From NCBI GenBank assembly GCA_029561145.1, contig JAKQJM010000028.1, positions 1 through 51,416 on the forward strand: a stretch of 51,416 bases of DNA, read 5' to 3'. The translations under genes and the position numbers were made by a program. Positions 1 to 7,730 of this stretch are shown here, in pieces. The DNA comes from Pseudomonadota bacterium. Lineage in GTDB: Bacteria > Pseudomonadota > Gammaproteobacteria > Xanthomonadales > Rhodanobacteraceae. The notes under the pieces are model-generated. The model worked only from the letters and a program-made list of their open reading frames with translations, was not told the origin of the DNA and did not search any database. Positions within the stretch are counted from its first letter, which is position 1, and each line of letters starts with the position of its first letter.

Positions 1-313
1 AGTCGGCGACCGCAACCAGGCGGTCGATGATCTTGAGACGCGCGTCCAGCAGGCGGCACGTTCGGCGCGCGTCGAGGTCAACAATGCGCTGGACGGTGTC
101 GGCAGCGAACTCAAGGCCGTCGACGAGCGCCTGCGTGATGCCCTGTCGGAACTCGGAGCGGCACTCAACGACAGGGCCGCCGAGGCCGCGGCATCGGTGA
201 CGAGAGCCAGCGCGGAACTGCGTGCCGACAAGCTGGGACGTGAGGATCTGTCCGGGATGCTGGCCGAGCTTGCCTTGCGCCTGAAGGGCGATTTCGACCT
301 CCCCAAGAACTGA
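1..313 (+). CDS. C-terminal end of a coiled-coil protein (5'-truncated by the window)
   Basis: Reading from base 2, an open frame of 103 codons ends at TGA 311-313. It has no start in the window, so it is the 3' end of a longer gene. The residues are Ala/Glu/Arg/Leu-rich with long heptad-like stretches (for example VDDLETRVQQAARSARVEV and LKAVDERLRDALSELG) and almost no aromatic residues, so a coiled coil is very likely. The tail ends in DFDLPKN. Only 22 bases separate its stop from the GTG of the next gene, and the three following genes overlap by 4 bp each, so it probably belongs to the same operon as the OmpA-domain protein, GTPase and hybrid kinase. I do not recognise a family. A scaffold or membrane-bound coiled-coil role is inference only. 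Confidence 0.6.
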   Translation, partial: VGDRNQAVDDLETRVQQAARSARVEVNNALDGVGSELKAVDERLRDALSELGAALNDRAAEAAASVTRASAELRADKLGREDLSGMLAELALRLKGDFDLPKN

Positions 314-335
314 TCAGCGCCTGCGGATCGCCAGG

Positions 336-2054
336 GTGAGCGACCTCGAACGGCTCAAGCATCTGTTGCTCGCCGATGAGCGCGAGACGCTGCTGCTTGC
401 GGAGCAGCGTATCGCCGCGCTCGAGCAGGCCAATCAGGAACTCGCGACCCTGCTGCCGTCCCTGGTGCGCGCGGCGCCGCAGGAACCGATGACGCGGGCA
501 CTGGCCAGTCCGGTGGCCGCCGCCCTCGGCAACGCCGTCCACGAGAACCGCGCCAGCATCATCGATGCGCTGTTCCCGGTTATCGGCCCGATCATCCGCA
601 AGGCGATCGCCGAAGCCTTGCGCGGCCTGATGCGCGACATGAACCAGGTATTCGAGTACGGTTTCAGTCCACGTGGAATCCGCTGGCGGATCGAGGCCTG
701 GCGCAGCGGGGTGCCGTTTGCCCAGGTCGTGCTCAAGCACAGCCTGAACTATCGCATCGATCATGTATTCCTGATCGAGCGCGACTCCGGCCTCGTCCTG
801 CATCGCGCCTCGTCGCCCGGCCTGCCCGAGCTCGATGCGGATGCGATTGCCGGCATGCTGACCGCGATCGGTCAGTTCGTGCGCGATTCGGTGGGACCCG
901 GGGGCGGCGAATCCCTTGAAGCGGCGCGCGTCGGTGAACACCTGCTGTGGGTGCTCGACGGACCGCGCGCCTCGATTGCGAGTTTCATCCGTGGCGTGCC
1001 GCCGGATACCCTGCGCGTGATCCTCAGCGATCGCCTCGAGCAGATCCACGCGCAGATGGCGGGTGATCGGCTGCAGGGAGTGGACCAGGCAGGCGCGCTG
1101 CAGACCGGCCTCGATCCCCTGGAACTCGTGGCGGCCAGCGCCGCGATGTCCGATCGTCGGGAATTGGCGACGTCGAAGTCCTTGCGCTGGCCGGTACTGC
1201 TGATCCTGATCCTTGTCCTGGCCGCGCTGACCTGGCATTTCGTTCGCGTCGAACGCTGGAACATGCGCGTCGACGCGCTGCGCGCGGCCCTTGCCACCCA
1301 TGCAGGATTCCTGCTGACCGATCTCGAATCGAAGCCCTGGCGATCATTGTCGATCGACGGCCTGCTCGATCCCGACGCCGTAGCGGTGGCGCCGATGGTC
1401 GAGGCCGCGGATCTCGGGGGCGTGCGGGCGCAACTGCGGACCCTCGGTTTTGTGTCGACCGATGATCCGGTCCTGGTGCGGCGCGCGCGGCGCCTGCTCG
1501 CCGCGCCAGCGACCGTCACGCTCGACGCGCGCAATGGCGCGCTGCGGGTGCAGGGAACGGCTGAACCTGCCTGGATCGACGCGAATCAGGCGCGAGCCGG
1601 GTGGCTCGCCGGCGTGCGTTCGGTCGATTGGCAGGTCAGGCCGGTCGATGATGGTTCCGCACGCAGGAACGCGGCGCATGCCGAGTTGACCGGACTGGCT
1701 GCGCGTTTCGAGCACGACCATGTGAGCTTTGCGCATGACGTCGACTCCGATGCCGTGTCGGCCAAGGTCCTCGATCAGCTCGCTGCCTCGCTCGTACGTG
1801 TTGCGGCGCTGTCCGTCGAGTTCGGCATTCCGGTCAAGCTGGGCATCGAGGGACATACGGACAGCGTCGGCAGCAGCGAAACCAACCGCAAGCTGCGTCT
1901 GGCGCGCGCAGTCTGGTTGCGCGATAAACTGCGAGATCGGGGCGCTCCAGCGGGACTGCTGCAACAAGCCGATTTGGGGGAGATCGCAGTGGAAAAGGAT
2001 TCGACGTTTCGAGGCGCCAGCCTGCGCCTGACAGTGGGCGCGTCCGGGCCATGA
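336..2054 (+). CDS. Single-pass membrane protein: cytoplasmic longin/roadblock-like region, TM helix, periplasmic BON-like and OmpA domains
   Basis: 572 residues from GTG 336; the next in-frame Met is residue 52, so GTG is the best start although no clear Shine-Dalgarno is visible. Residues about 1-45 look coiled. Residues about 105-240 form an alpha/beta unit (VFLIERDSGLVLHR, then LLWVLDGPRASIASFIRG) whose pattern recalls longin or roadblock/LC7 domains; this is inference from pattern, not a search. Residues 284-303 are one hydrophobic helix (WPVLLILILVLAALTWHF). Residues about 390-435 resemble a BON domain. Residues about 455-565 are an OmpA C-terminal domain with the peptidoglycan-binding signature GHTDSVGSSETNRKLRLARA (506-525). 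The expected topology is N-terminus inside and OmpA domain in the periplasm. The stop overlaps the GTPase start (ATGA), implying coupled translation. A bridge between cell wall and cytoplasmic signalling is likely. Confidence 0.85.
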   Translation: MSDLERLKHLLLADERETLLLAEQRIAALEQANQELATLLPSLVRAAPQEPMTRALASPVAAALGNAVHENRASIIDALFPVIGPIIRKAIAEALRGLMRDMNQVFEYGFSPRGIRWRIEAWRSGVPFAQVVLKHSLNYRIDHVFLIERDSGLVLHRASSPGLPELDADAIAGMLTAIGQFVRDSVGPGGGESLEAARVGEHLLWVLDGPRASIASFIRGVPPDTLRVILSDRLEQIHAQMAGDRLQGVDQAGALQTGLDPLELVAASAAMSDRRELATSKSLRWPVLLILILVLAALTWHFVRVERWNMRVDALRAALATHAGFLLTDLESKPWRSLSIDGLLDPDAVAVAPMVEAADLGGVRAQLRTLGFVSTDDPVLVRRARRLLAAPATVTLDARNGALRVQGTAEPAWIDANQARAGWLAGVRSVDWQVRPVDDGSARRNAAHAELTGLAARFEHDHVSFAHDVDSDAVSAKVLDQLAASLVRVAALSVEFGIPVKLGIEGHTDSVGSSETNRKLRLARAVWLRDKLRDRGAPAGLLQQADLGEIAVEKDSTFRGASLRLTVGASGP

Positions 2055-2551
2055 CACCGCAGGCACGCAAGATCTGCATGCTCGGCGATTTCGGCGTCGG
2101 CAAGACCAGCCTGGTCGCGCGGTTTGTGCGCAACACGTTTTCCGATGCCTACCTGACGACCGTCGGCGTCAAGGTGGACAGCAAGGAAGTTGCCCTGGCG
2201 AACGGACAGGCCCAGAAGCTCGTGGTCTGGGACATAGCCGGCAGGAGCGCGCTTGACGCGCTCAACATGAGCTACCTGCGCGGTGCCAGCGGATTGCTGC
2301 TGGTTGCCGATGGCACGCGCGAGTCGACCTTGCGCACCGCGATCGACCTGCTCATGCAATCGCGCAGCCTGCTGCCCGATGCGCAGGCTGTGCTGCTGGT
2401 CAACAAGCTCGATCTTGTCGAGCGCTGGGAGGTCGCGCCGTCGACCCTGGTCGAACTGCGCCACACACTGCCGGTGCTCGAGACCAGCGCGCGTGCCGGT
2501 GACGGTGTCGAGCAGGCATTCGCCGAGCTCGCGGGCAGGCTGCAGGCATGA
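2051..2551 (+). CDS. Ras-like small GTPase (bacterial Rab/Rup type)
   Basis: 166 residues, close to a bare Ras-type G domain. P-loop GDFGVGKT is residues 12-19. A switch-I threonine lies in TTVGVK (36-41). The G3 motif WDIAG is 60-64, followed by R65 where Ras has its catalytic glutamine. The G4 motif NKLD is 118-121 and the G5 motif ETSA is 144-147. There is no C-terminal cysteine or membrane segment, so membrane recruitment must come from partners. It overlaps the OmpA-domain gene upstream and the kinase gene downstream by 4 bp each (ATGA), so these three are made together. Prokaryotic Ras-like GTPases such as MglA act with roadblock proteins in polarity and motility; whether this one does is unknown. 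Missing Gln suggests slow intrinsic hydrolysis or arginine-assisted catalysis (inference). Confidence 0.9.
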   Translation: MTPQARKICMLGDFGVGKTSLVARFVRNTFSDAYLTTVGVKVDSKEVALANGQAQKLVVWDIAGRSALDALNMSYLRGASGLLLVADGTRESTLRTAIDLLMQSRSLLPDAQAVLLVNKLDLVERWEVAPSTLVELRHTLPVLETSARAGDGVEQAFAELAGRLQA

Positions 2552-4107
2552 GCAGCGAACTCTCCATTTCCGGTTTTTCAGCCGATGTCGAAAGTCACAT
2601 CGCGCGCTTCCTCTTTGAACGGGCGCAACCGTTGCTGCTCGAGTTCGACAAGTCCTGGCAACTGGTCAACCTGCAGGGGGACACGGCGCGATTCGGCTTT
2701 GATCTCGATGACGCCCGAACCGCGGCGGGTCAGCTGCAGGACCTGTTTCTCGGCATGCCGCTCGATGAAACGATCGATCTGCCTTTTGTGCAGATGCCGA
2801 ATGGGCGCAGCGCACACGTCCACCTGCTGGTCATCGATCGTGGCTACCAGGTGCTCCTGCTCGATGCGCAGGGGGAACATGATCGACAGCAGTCGCAGCA
2901 GCAGTCGGGCAATGAAGCGGTCCTGATCGGGCATCAGAAGACAAAGGCGATCAACCAGTTGCGCCAGATCCGCAGCGAACTCGAGTCGCAACGCGCGCGC
3001 CTGCAGGAGGCCAATGCGCTGAAGAACGCGCTGATCGCGACGCTGAGCCACGATTTCCGCACGCCGCTGACATCGATATTCGGCTACCTGCACCTGCTCG
3101 AGGAGGAGCCCGACAATTCGGCAGGTACCCGGCACGCGCTGCGTGCCTTGCGGCGAAACTCCAATTACCTGTTCACGCTTGCCGAGAACCTGCTCGAGTA
3201 CGCGCGCGCCGATACGCGATCGAGCCTGCTCGCTCCCGTGCGACTCGATCTCTCCGCGCTCGTTGCGGATCTGCTCGGCCTGTTCAAGCCGATGGCCGCC
3301 GAAAAGGCACTGACGTTCTCGATCGCGCTCGACAAAGCGGACAGCGAAGAACCCCTCCTTGATGAGCTGCGCCTGCGCCAGGTGCTGGTCAATCTGATCT
3401 CGAACGCCGTGCGTTATACGCAGAAGGGCGGGGTTGGCGTCCAGTTGCTGTGGAAGGACGGCGCATTGAAGATCGAGGTCCGCGACACCGGCATCGGCAT
3501 CGCCGAGGAATTCCGCGAGAAGGTGTTCATTGCCTTCAATCGCGTCGGCCAGGCTGCCGGTAGCGGCGCAGGACTCGGCTTGAGCATCGTCAAGCGCCTG
3601 GTCAGGCAGATGCATGGCACGCTGGAGCTGCACTCGAAGGTGGGTGAAGGTTCGTGCTTCCGCATTGTCCTGCCCGGTTTGGCGAAACTGGTTCCCGAGG
3701 CGGATGCGGATGCTGTGGAAGCAGCACCGTCGAGAATCGAGCGCATGCATACGGTCCTCATCGTCGATGACGGTCCTGACATCACCCACCTGCTCGAGGT
3801 CCTGCTTTCCGGCATGGGATACCGTGTGCGCATCGTCGGTGACGCCACTTCGGCCGTCGAAAGCGCGTTGGCGGATCCACCCGACGTGCTGCTGGTCGAC
3901 GTCGAGCTGCCTGGTCTGTCCGGCAATACGGCCGTGTTCCGCCTGCGTGCGAAAGGCTATCGCGGACATATCGTCACCTTGTCGGCGACGCCAACCGAGG
4001 AAGCGCGCAAGGTCGCGCTGAACGCCGGAGCGAACCAGTACATCACCAAGCCGATCGACATCGAGCAACTCGCTCGCACCATGCAGCGCGCCGTCGCGTC
4101 GTCCTGA
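2548..4107 (+). CDS. Hybrid sensor histidine kinase with C-terminal receiver domain
   Basis: 519 residues, no signal peptide or membrane helix, so soluble. Residues about 20-110 look like a PAS-type input fold, followed by a coiled linker (112-160). The HisKA box has the phospho-acceptor H168 in SHDFRTPLTSIFGYL. The ATPase domain shows the N box (NLISNAVRY, 282-290), the G1 box (DTGIGI, 313-318) and the G2 box (GAGLGLSIVKR, 340-350). A receiver domain follows (about 401-515) with the acidic pair in VDDGPD, phospho-acceptor D451 in LLVDVELPG and the conserved lysine in ITKPID. No DNA-binding output domain is present, so the receiver probably relays phosphate or modulates the kinase. It is the last gene of the operon and overlaps the GTPase gene by 4 bp. 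The combination suggests that GTPase state and phosphorelay state are coupled; the ligand is unknown. Confidence 0.92.
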   Translation: MSSELSISGFSADVESHIARFLFERAQPLLLEFDKSWQLVNLQGDTARFGFDLDDARTAAGQLQDLFLGMPLDETIDLPFVQMPNGRSAHVHLLVIDRGYQVLLLDAQGEHDRQQSQQQSGNEAVLIGHQKTKAINQLRQIRSELESQRARLQEANALKNALIATLSHDFRTPLTSIFGYLHLLEEEPDNSAGTRHALRALRRNSNYLFTLAENLLEYARADTRSSLLAPVRLDLSALVADLLGLFKPMAAEKALTFSIALDKADSEEPLLDELRLRQVLVNLISNAVRYTQKGGVGVQLLWKDGALKIEVRDTGIGIAEEFREKVFIAFNRVGQAAGSGAGLGLSIVKRLVRQMHGTLELHSKVGEGSCFRIVLPGLAKLVPEADADAVEAAPSRIERMHTVLIVDDGPDITHLLEVLLSGMGYRVRIVGDATSAVESALADPPDVLLVDVELPGLSGNTAVFRLRAKGYRGHIVTLSATPTEEARKVALNAGANQYITKPIDIEQLARTMQRAVASS

Positions 4108-4194
4108 GCGATGCAAGGATGCGACGTCGGCGCATCGACGTGCCTTGGTGTCGCAGCATGGGTTCCGCTCACCGGGACGGCGCACACCGCGTGC

Positions 4195-4200
4195 TAGCAT
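4195..4200 (+). promoter_or_regulatory. Candidate -10 element (TAGCAT) of pdxH
   Basis: TAGCAT ends exactly 6 bases before the pdxH ATG, with no Shine-Dalgarno between them and no good -35 hexamer. If used, transcription would begin at the ATG and give a leaderless mRNA. The same geometry recurs at dnaG and at the hydroxylase-sulfotransferase fusion. Confidence 0.35.
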
Positions 4201-4206
4201 TTCCGC

Positions 4207-4821
4207 ATGAACCCAGACACTGACCCATCGCGCCCGCTCTACATCGAGGCGATCGAAACCCTGCGCAGCCTGCTCGCCGAGGCGAAGGCAGCTGGCGATC
4301 CCGAGCCGACTGCAATGAACCTTTCGACCGTTGGCGCGGACGGCCGCGTGTCCTCGCGCATCGTCCTGCTCAAGCATGTCGATGAAGACGGTCTGCGCTT
4401 CTTCACCAATTACGACAGTGACAAGGCCGCTGCGCTGTCTGCTCACCCGCAGGCCGCAGTCGCGTTTCATTGGAAGACCTTGCGTGAGCAGGTGCAGGTG
4501 CGGGTCGAGGGCGGCGTGGGCAGGCTCGATGCGGCTGCCTCGGATCTCTATTTCGCATCGAGACCGCGCATGAGCCAGATCGGCGCGTGGGCGTCATTGC
4601 AATCGCAGTCCTTGCCGGATCGCGCGGTATTCGATGCGCGTGTTGCCGAGTTCGAGCAGCGCTTTGCCGGGGGTGCGGTCCCGCGGCCGCCGAACTGGGG
4701 CGGTTATCGGCTGCAGCCCGACCTTTTCGAGTTCTGGTACGGCGCAAGCTTCCGCCTGCACGAACGGCATCGCTACGAACTGCAGGCCGGTATCTGGGCG
4801 AAACGGTTGCTCTACCCCTGA
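4207..4821 (+). CDS. pdxH: Pyridoxamine/pyridoxine 5'-phosphate oxidase
   Basis: 204 residues. It oxidises pyridoxine or pyridoxamine 5'-phosphate to pyridoxal 5'-phosphate using FMN and oxygen, the last step of PLP synthesis and salvage. Family features are clear: the FMN-binding stretch SSRIVLLKHVDEDGLRFFTN, the segment FHWKTLREQVQVRVEG, the SRPRMSQIGAWAS loop with the Q-S-L region, and the C-terminal PPNWGGYRLQPDLFEFWYG and RLHERHRYE motifs. The terminal residues are KRLLYP rather than the common RLSP ending, a small variation. The length is slightly short at the N-terminus compared with E. coli (218), which is normal for the divergent N-terminal arm. The stop codon shares its final A with the ATG of the next gene (TGATG), so the two are probably co-translated. 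Confidence 0.95.
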   Translation: MNPDTDPSRPLYIEAIETLRSLLAEAKAAGDPEPTAMNLSTVGADGRVSSRIVLLKHVDEDGLRFFTNYDSDKAAALSAHPQAAVAFHWKTLREQVQVRVEGGVGRLDAAASDLYFASRPRMSQIGAWASLQSQSLPDRAVFDARVAEFEQRFAGGAVPRPPNWGGYRLQPDLFEFWYGASFRLHERHRYELQAGIWAKRLLYP

Positions 4822-5624
4822 TGGCGAATTCCGATCCGTTTCCGCAGCGCATCGTCTGTCTGACCGAAGAACCCACCGAAGTGCTGTATGCGCTCGGCGA
4901 GGAGCGACGCATCGTCGGTATTTCCGGTTTTACCGTGCGCCCGCCGCGTGCGCGCAAGGAGAAACCGAAAGTCTCGGCATTCACCAGCGCGAAGATCGGC
5001 GCGATCCTCGATCTTGCGCCCGATCTGGTGATCGGCTTTTCCGATATCCAGGCCGACATCGCGCGCGACCTGATCCGCGCCGGCGTCGAGGTCTGGATCA
5101 GCAATCATCGCTCGGTCGCCGGCATCCTTGCCTATATCCGCCGACTCGGCGCGATGGTCGGTGCGGCGGACAAGGCCGAACGCTATGCGATCGAGGCCGA
5201 AGCCCACATCGCAGCGGTCGAACGAGCGGCCGCCGCATTGCCGCGCCGGCCGCGTGTCTACTTCGAGGAATGGGACGATCCGCCGATCAGCGGCATCCGC
5301 TGGGTCGCTGAACTGATCCGTATCGCCGGTGGTGATGACGTGTTTCCCGAGCTTGCGGAAAAATCGCTGGCTCGCGATCGCATCATTGCGGATTCCAGCG
5401 AGATCGTGCGCCGCCACCCGGACCTCGTGCTCGGTTCGTGGTGCGGCAAGAGGTTCCGCCCCGAAACCGTCGCCGCCCGACCCGGCTGGCAGGAAATGCC
5501 AGCCGTGCGCAATGGGCATCTGTTCGAGATCAAGTCGCCGATCATCCTGCAGCCCGGGCCGGCTGCCCTGTTCGATGGGCTCCAGGCCCTGCATCGTTGC
5601 ATCGCCACCGTGGCAAACCGCTGA
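4821..5624 (+). CDS. BtuF-like cobalamin/siderophore-type substrate-binding fold protein without a signal peptide
   Basis: 267 residues from the ATG that shares its A with the pdxH stop. The frame stays open upstream of 4821, but that stretch overlaps pdxH and is not credible. The fold is that of periplasmic vitamin B12/iron-chelate binding proteins (BtuF/FhuD/FepB type): an early segment RIVCLTEEPTEVLYALGEERRI, then LAPDLVIGFSDIQ, a long central helix, and a late GHLFEIKSPIILQPGPAALFDGLQ. The N-terminus (MANSDPFPQRIVC) has no hydrophobic signal sequence or lipobox, so the product should stay in the cytoplasm. No btuC/btuD neighbours are present. It could be a cytosolic cofactor binder or a chaperone for a corrinoid; the ligand is not deducible here. 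Confidence 0.8.
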   Translation: MANSDPFPQRIVCLTEEPTEVLYALGEERRIVGISGFTVRPPRARKEKPKVSAFTSAKIGAILDLAPDLVIGFSDIQADIARDLIRAGVEVWISNHRSVAGILAYIRRLGAMVGAADKAERYAIEAEAHIAAVERAAAALPRRPRVYFEEWDDPPISGIRWVAELIRIAGGDDVFPELAEKSLARDRIIADSSEIVRRHPDLVLGSWCGKRFRPETVAARPGWQEMPAVRNGHLFEIKSPIILQPGPAALFDGLQALHRCIATVANR

Positions 5625-5658
5625 CGGTGCCGGTGGTCCGCCTTGTGTGCGATGCGCC

Positions 5659-6105
5659 CTACTCGGCGACGAAATTCTTGTTGAAGCGCAGCGTGAAATC
5701 CTTGTCGGATCCTTCGGGCCGGATCGAGAACTCGAAGGTGTAGGTATCCGGCGCAACGACGTCGAACAGGCCGATATAGGACACGTAGAGATCCGGGATC
5801 TCGCGGATCACGACGGGCGTCTTCTGTCCGGTCAGGTTGACCGCTTCACCGCGGATCGTCGCCGCGACCGCTGTGGCGGTTTCGTCGGCCGCGACCTTCT
5901 GCACCGAAAGATTGACCAGGCCGTGTTTCGGCGAGCGTTCGATCGAATATTGCGCGGCCATCTGCTCATTGAGGACCTGCGTCGACAGCGCGCTGTAGTG
6001 GACCAGGTAGTCGCCGAATTTTTCGGTGCCGCTCGAATCCGCGAAGGCGGCGGTCGCGAACGTGCCCAGGACAAGTGCGAACAGGCGGCAGGTCGGGCTA
6101 TTCAT
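5659..6105 (-). CDS. DUF4426 exported protein
   Basis: 148 residues from the ATG at 6105; an upstream in-frame Met at 6150 would prepend a proline-rich stretch with no function, and the shorter form begins with a proper signal peptide (CRLFALVLGTFATAAFA, cleavage near residue 22). The mature part is beta-rich and matches what I know of DUF4426: YLVHYSALSTQVLN near the start, VAATIRGEAVNLTGQ in the middle and FTLRFNKNFVAE at the very end. It is predicted to be periplasmic. It is the last gene of a minus-strand run after yggS, proC and yggT, a neighbourhood common in gammaproteobacteria. No biochemical function is established for the family. Confidence 0.85.
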   Translation of the reverse strand: MNSPTCRLFALVLGTFATAAFADSSGTEKFGDYLVHYSALSTQVLNEQMAAQYSIERSPKHGLVNLSVQKVAADETATAVAATIRGEAVNLTGQKTPVVIREIPDLYVSYIGLFDVVAPDTYTFEFSIRPEGSDKDFTLRFNKNFVAE

Positions 6106-6159
6106 GTCGGATCTCGGTTTCACAGGATGCAGGCAGGGTAGGGTCGGCACCGCCCGCGA

Positions 6160-6738
6160 TCAAGACGCCATGCCGAGACGCACGCCGAGGTCGAGCAGGG
6201 GCGCAACCAGGAGCGCCTGCAGCAGGGCAATCGAGAGCAACACGATCATCGGCGAGAAATCGAGGCCGCCAGGGGCCGGCATGCGCGTGCGCACCGGTCG
6301 CAGCACGGGTTCGGTCAACTGATGGATCAGCGGCACGACCGGGTGCCGACTGTCGCTGCCGGCGAAGCTGAGGATCACGCGCGCGATGATCAGCACGAGC
6401 AACATCATCAGGGTGAAGCCGATCAGGTCGGCGAATGCGATCAGCGCGAGACCTCCGGCGGATGGCAGCGGGCCGAGCACGGCAAAGATCAGCACGCGCT
6501 TGAGCAGGAGCAGCAGCCAGGCCAGCACGACGCCGGCGACATCGAGGCGTCGCCATGCAGGGATGATCCGACGCAAGGGCATGAGCACCGGATTGGTGGC
6601 CTTGTACAGGAACTGGCAAATCGGGTTGTGGAAATTCGCGCGCACCAGTTGCAGCAGCACGCGCAGGACGACCAGGCCGACGACGATGCCGAAGACGAAC
6701 TCGATCAGGATCTGCGCGGCATTGGCGAGATAGGGCAT
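6160..6738 (-). CDS. yggT: YggT family inner-membrane protein
   Basis: 192 residues, starting MPYLANAAQILIEFVFGIV. It contains the duplicated YggT unit: each half has two hydrophobic helices and an Asn/Pro-Val-Leu-Arg-Pro-type loop (TNPVLMPLRRIIPAWRR in half one; LTEPVLRPVRTRMP then GGLDFSPMIVLLSI in half two). Four membrane segments are expected. The start lies only 4 bases after the proC stop, so both are on one transcript. In gammaproteobacteria yggT commonly follows proC and yggS; roles in osmotic or membrane homeostasis have been proposed but not settled. Confidence 0.9.
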   Translation of the reverse strand: MPYLANAAQILIEFVFGIVVGLVVLRVLLQLVRANFHNPICQFLYKATNPVLMPLRRIIPAWRRLDVAGVVLAWLLLLLKRVLIFAVLGPLPSAGGLALIAFADLIGFTLMMLLVLIIARVILSFAGSDSRHPVVPLIHQLTEPVLRPVRTRMPAPGGLDFSPMIVLLSIALLQALLVAPLLDLGVRLGMAS

Positions 6739-6742
6739 GTCG

Positions 6743-7597
6743 CTATCCTCGGTCGAGTTCGCGTGACATCTCGGCGCCACGTATCGTCGCGGCCTCCACT
6801 GCCTTCGCCACCAGCTCGCGCAGGCCACCCTCAGCGAACGCCTGCAAGGCTGCAGCGGTCGTTCCGTTTGGCGAGGTAACGCGTTCGCGCAGGCGGCCCG
6901 GGGCTTCGCCATCCTCGCTGGCCATGCGTGCCGCGCCGAGACAGGTCTGGATCGCAAGCGCACGCGCGGTTTCGCGTGGAAGACCCTGCTTCGCGCCCGC
7001 ATCTTCAAGCGCTTCGATCAGCAGAAAGAAATAGGCAGGGCCCGAGCCGGAAACCGCAGTCACCGTATCCATCAAGTCCTCGTGCGCGATCCAGACAGCG
7101 GTTCCGCTTGTGCCGAGGATGGTTTCGGCCAGGGCGCACCCTGCACGGTCGACCGCCGCATTGGCAATCATGCCGGTCGCGCCGGCGCCGATCAGGGCCG
7201 GGGTGTTCGGCATGCAACGCACGAGCGGGAATCCGCCGCCGAGCCACTGGTCGATCTGTTCGATGCGCAAGCCGGCGGCAATCGAGATGACCAGCGGATG
7301 TTTCGTGGCCAGGACAGGCGCGAGACTCGTGCAAACACTGCGCATGACCTGCGGCTTGACCGCGAGCACGACGATGTCCGCAGCGCGCGCCGCATCGGTG
7401 CCATCCACAAATACATCGACATCGAAATCGTCGGCAAGCTGCTGCCGCAGTGCCGCGTTGGGCTCGGCGACGGCAATCCGTTCGGTCGGCATTCCGCTGC
7501 GGACCAGCGCGCCGATCAGGCTGCGCGCCATGTTGCCGCCACCGATGAAGGCGATCGAGCCGGATACGGGAAACGGAGCGTGGGGAATGGACGGCAT
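6743..7597 (-). CDS. proC: Pyrroline-5-carboxylate reductase
   Basis: 284 residues from the ATG at 7597; the longer open frame upstream runs into yggS in the wrong frame and is rejected. The enzyme reduces 1-pyrroline-5-carboxylate to proline with NAD(P)H. The Rossmann motif FIGGGNMARSLIGAL is near the N-terminus, followed by VVLAVKPQ, the conserved RCMPNTPALIGAGATG segment, and the C-terminal substrate/dimer region TAVSGSGPAYFFLLIEALEDAG with VTSPNGTTAAALQ. All key family motifs are intact. It sits between yggS and yggT on the minus strand; 133 bases without a gene separate it from yggS, and an AT-rich hexamer TATGCT (minus, 7632-7627) could be a -10 of its own. Confidence 0.95.
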   Translation of the reverse strand: MPSIPHAPFPVSGSIAFIGGGNMARSLIGALVRSGMPTERIAVAEPNAALRQQLADDFDVDVFVDGTDAARAADIVVLAVKPQVMRSVCTSLAPVLATKHPLVISIAAGLRIEQIDQWLGGGFPLVRCMPNTPALIGAGATGMIANAAVDRAGCALAETILGTSGTAVWIAHEDLMDTVTAVSGSGPAYFFLLIEALEDAGAKQGLPRETARALAIQTCLGAARMASEDGEAPGRLRERVTSPNGTTAAALQAFAEGGLRELVAKAVEAATIRGAEMSRELDRG

Positions 7598-7730
7598 TGT
7601 CGGTCCGGGCAGGTCTTCAATCGTCCAGCATATCAAGCGCGCGACGACCTGGAATCGGGATTGCGCCGACGCTGCCGGAACGGACATCAAGCGGGTTGGC
7701 GCCGCGCTTGCCGCAACCGGATCCCATCGG

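Noticed and set aside
2578-4470. 630-codon minus-strand open frame
   Set aside because: It lies opposite the hybrid kinase and runs into pdxH; composition is that of a shadow frame.
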